NCBI GenBank assembly: GCA_973895155.1
Contig: OZ316892.1
Coordinates: forward strand, 19,096,001 to 19,160,000
Source: Marsupella aquatica
Taxonomy: Eukaryota; Marchantiophyta
Length of the DNA: 64,000 bases
Direction of reading: 5' to 3'
In this document: in pieces, positions 62,001-64,000 of the stretch
Layout: each line of letters begins with the position of its first letter
Position numbering within the stretch: the first letter of the stretch is position 1
Position numbers and translations under genes: made by a program
The notes under the pieces: generated by a model
The model's input: only the letters and a program-made list of their open reading frames with translations
What the model was told of the DNA's origin: nothing
Databases searched by the model: none

Positions 62001-62573
62001 TTCCACTGCGTCTTTGCCATCTAGTGACGTTACATCCGAATCAACTTTAAACGAAACAATGGATGCCGCAGTGTCTGGAAATTGATCCATTATGAGCGTT
62101 TTGGCAGCACGGAACTCATACAGGAACAGTAAGAGAGTATACCAGATCACACACTGCAGTACCACTCCCTGAATTACAAGTCCTCCAGCGTCTGGTCCAT
62201 ACATCGCCGCGAGGAGAGGAATTCCCATCACCAACGTGTTTGGAAGCGTAGCCAACATGAAGAGGGTAATCATCCAATCAAAGCTGCCACGCTTAGTGTA
62301 TCTTGCCCAGAGCCCTAGGAGAATCAGGATTGAGACCTTCGATATCACATCCGCGGCAATAAACTTGAAGTCCATCGTGTACGGATTGTTCTTGGAGATG
62401 AACTTGAAGGACAAAAGAGGAACAGCGAATACAGACACGAAGCGGTTGATCCCACCACATTGCTCCGGAGTCAAAATCTTCCACCATCTGACGGAGCCAT
62501 AGGCTGCAATCATAGCCACATACAAGGGTACCACCGCGCTGAGGACATTGTACAGATCTTTTCCATTTATCAT
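59089..62573 (-). CDS. PIN: PIN auxin efflux carrier, canonical long type
   Basis: Six coding exons on the minus strand: 62573-61163, 60832-60526, 60219-60134, 59938-59781, 59419-59343, 59155-59089, GT-AG with matching phases; 701 residues. N-terminal membrane block is about residues 1-155, starting [20 protein letters not shown] and holding the conserved [12 protein letters not shown]. The cytosolic loop spans about 160-550. The C-terminal block includes [31 protein letters not shown] and [16 protein letters not shown] and ends [16 protein letters not shown]. The loop carries TPRPS (240-244), TPRES (261-265), SPRQS (282-286) and TPRTS (303-307), the TPRxS sites that PINOID/WAG kinases phosphorylate in flowering plants. 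Long-loop PINs sit in the plasma membrane and export auxin directionally. Everything expected is present; the last exon of 67 bp was found by its sequence and fits the phase. Confidence 0.96.
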
Positions 62574-63219
62574 CTTCCCTTGCGAACGTGATCCCGAGTT
62601 GCGTAGAGCCCTCAGATGTTTCGGATCAATCCAAATTAGAGATCTTCGATGAGAATATGCCAGAGGACGACACGAACAATTGGTCCCTGCTCAAATCGTG
62701 TCGAATTACCCCTCGAAACTGCTGCAGCGTCGCCAATACACCGCTACCTGCTCACTCGCAATATCGCCATTTGTTATTTGTTGCTTCTAAGCTCGTCCAG
62801 ACGTTGCAGGTATTTCCATACATTCTCAACGCTTCAGAACGACAGAAATATTCCAGGCCAACGACAATCATGAGCACGTCAATTCCCGGACATGCGAGGG
62901 ATACGTGCGTCGCTAGAATACGATCCGAACTTCCAAACCTGTGCTGGTGGTCGACGACACAGGATTTCGCGGAATTGATTGATTGGAATGCGTCAAGTAT
63001 GTGAGGAATGGAATGCGTGAGACAAGCAGCTGACGGTCGCCACTGCCACAATCCACAAAAATCAAGCAACAGTCGTTTGACATTCAACTCCAACGTTGCG
63101 AACTCTCGGCTGGCGGCGAAGTGTTCACACCTCGTTACTCCTTCCTTCTTACATTCCAACCAAATCCACCCGCTCTGCCCGCAATTCGTTGCAAGGGCAA
63201 AGAATGCGAAGTAAATGTA
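62574..63219 (-). promoter_or_regulatory. PIN upstream region / 5' UTR
   Basis: Directly above the PIN start codon. Several open frames on the minus strand (the largest 63237-62752) could be upstream ORFs of a long leader, which is common in PIN genes, but none has a recognisable product. No TATA box was identified with confidence. Confidence 0.3.
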
Positions 63220-63468
63220 GTTTGCCTGCAATTGCAATCACCCAACGGCTTCCGTTCCGTCGCCGATCGGCGATAAGGAAATCCAATCACTCACTGACAC
63301 AGACAAGCATGCGAGAGCGGTGGAGCTGCGGCAGACTATTTCGCAACACAAAGACAAGCTGGAATCACCTGTCCAGAATGCGCAGGCGCATCTGAAGCAC
63401 AGACCAAGATGCACTGCAGAGGACGAGGTGATATCCTCGAACAGCACACAACGGGCTCTAAAGCTTTA
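63220..63468 (+). other. coding-like open frame, unidentified
   Basis: An 82-codon + strand frame without an early ATG reads FACNCNHPTASVPSPIGDKE, then DTDKHARAVELRQTISQHKD, and ends RALKL-stop. It is hydrophilic and helix-like, resembling an exon of a coiled-coil protein rather than random DNA. No acceptor or partner exon was fixed. It may belong to a gene running beyond the window. Confidence 0.2.
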
Positions 63469-64000
63469 AGGTTTCACTATTGGTAGACACAGGAGGAGCT
63501 GGCAAAATATCGGGAGACAAGATTGCAGTGCCACCTGACTAGTAAAGTGACTTTCTTAAATATCGGAGAAGGTGCCGGTACCCCTAAACGAATGAGAAGA
63601 CACCATTCGGTCATGGACAACATTCGCGGCAGGGTCTACTGAAAGGAATGAGAATGCGGCTTCCAAAATCTTCGATAAGCGGGCGAATGAGCAATCTCCC
63701 CAGCTACGCGCCCCTCACGAACAGCAACAAGAAAGATGAGGGGGAACAGTCAGAAGACTACAACGCTGCGGGTAATCAATTCGACCGAAAGAGATATACA
63801 ACCATCTTCCAAGACTTGAACCGTCTTCCGTCAGTTGTCTCTACAGTAGTAGGAATCCCCTCCCTTCGCCTCCTAATCCGCCTCAGAGTTGGGACGACGG
63901 TTTGCAAGCTCGCCCGGATCGACACTGTTCTGAACAATGAATAAGACGCAGCGGACAACACACTTTCATTTCATCTCATTGTTCTGAACAATGACTGAAA
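63469..64000. other. no gene recognised
   Basis: Open frames up to 98 codons (63648-63944 +) lack known motifs. The window ends here without a clear exon. Confidence 0.35.

Noticed and set aside
62752-63237. 161-codon minus-strand ORF above PIN
   Set aside because: Not in a splice relation with PIN and no recognisable domain; more likely leader or chance.
1-64000. CRISPR arrays, rRNA genes, tRNA genes, bacterial operons
   Set aside because: The tandem repeats found have no regular unique spacers, no rRNA-like blocks or tRNA T-loop (GGTTCGA-type) contexts were noticed, and gene structure is clearly eukaryotic.

Overview
The window is nuclear DNA from a land plant. Three intact multi-exon genes with GT-AG introns encode plant-type proteins: a BPA1-like RNA-binding protein, cohesin subunit SCC3 and a long PIN auxin transporter. 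A fourth gene encodes a giant LRR/IQ protein resembling LRRIQ1, a family found in organisms with motile cilia. Seed plants other than cycads and Ginkgo have no flagellate sperm, so this points to a seed-free plant (bryophyte, lycophyte or fern). Intron size (mostly 60-350 bp) suits a bryophyte best, but the species cannot be fixed from sequence alone.

Layout. At 135-1089 a 5'-truncated LINE sits between 16-bp target-site duplications. The BPA1-like gene (+) is at 3097-5399. The LRRIQ1-like gene (-) fills 7479-17150. A divergent tandem duplication (18.35-19.4 kb) and a minisatellite (19.8-20.1 kb) follow. A complete-ended PIF/Harbinger transposon occupies 20181-23423; its transposase carries both a lost catalytic Asp and a stop codon. 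From 23.4 to 36.6 kb there is a gene-poor stretch with many short tandem repeats, a small terminal-inverted-repeat element at 34.4 kb, and one possible 30-codon gene with a TATA box (32.6-32.8 kb). SCC3 (-) runs 45477-36632 in 21 coding exons, one intron being of the GC-AG type. From 47 to 57.7 kb comes a second gene-poor block with retroelement remnants, a 304-bp MITE-like element at 52.0-52.3 kb, homopolymer tracts and a six-copy minisatellite. The PIN gene (-) is at 62573-59089.

The genes are independent single-copy loci, not a cluster: auxin transport, sister-chromatid cohesion, an RRM protein linked in Arabidopsis to cell-death control, and a probable ciliary/sperm protein. I see no new multi-gene system. 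The most unusual items are the (PQxxPDYx)4 insert in the SCC3 tail, the large LRR-IQ gene, the doubly inactivated Harbinger element, and the TATA-driven short ORF in the gene desert. Exon borders were deduced by eye from reading-frame continuity, splice-site consensus and recalled family sequences; no alignment or transcript data were available.
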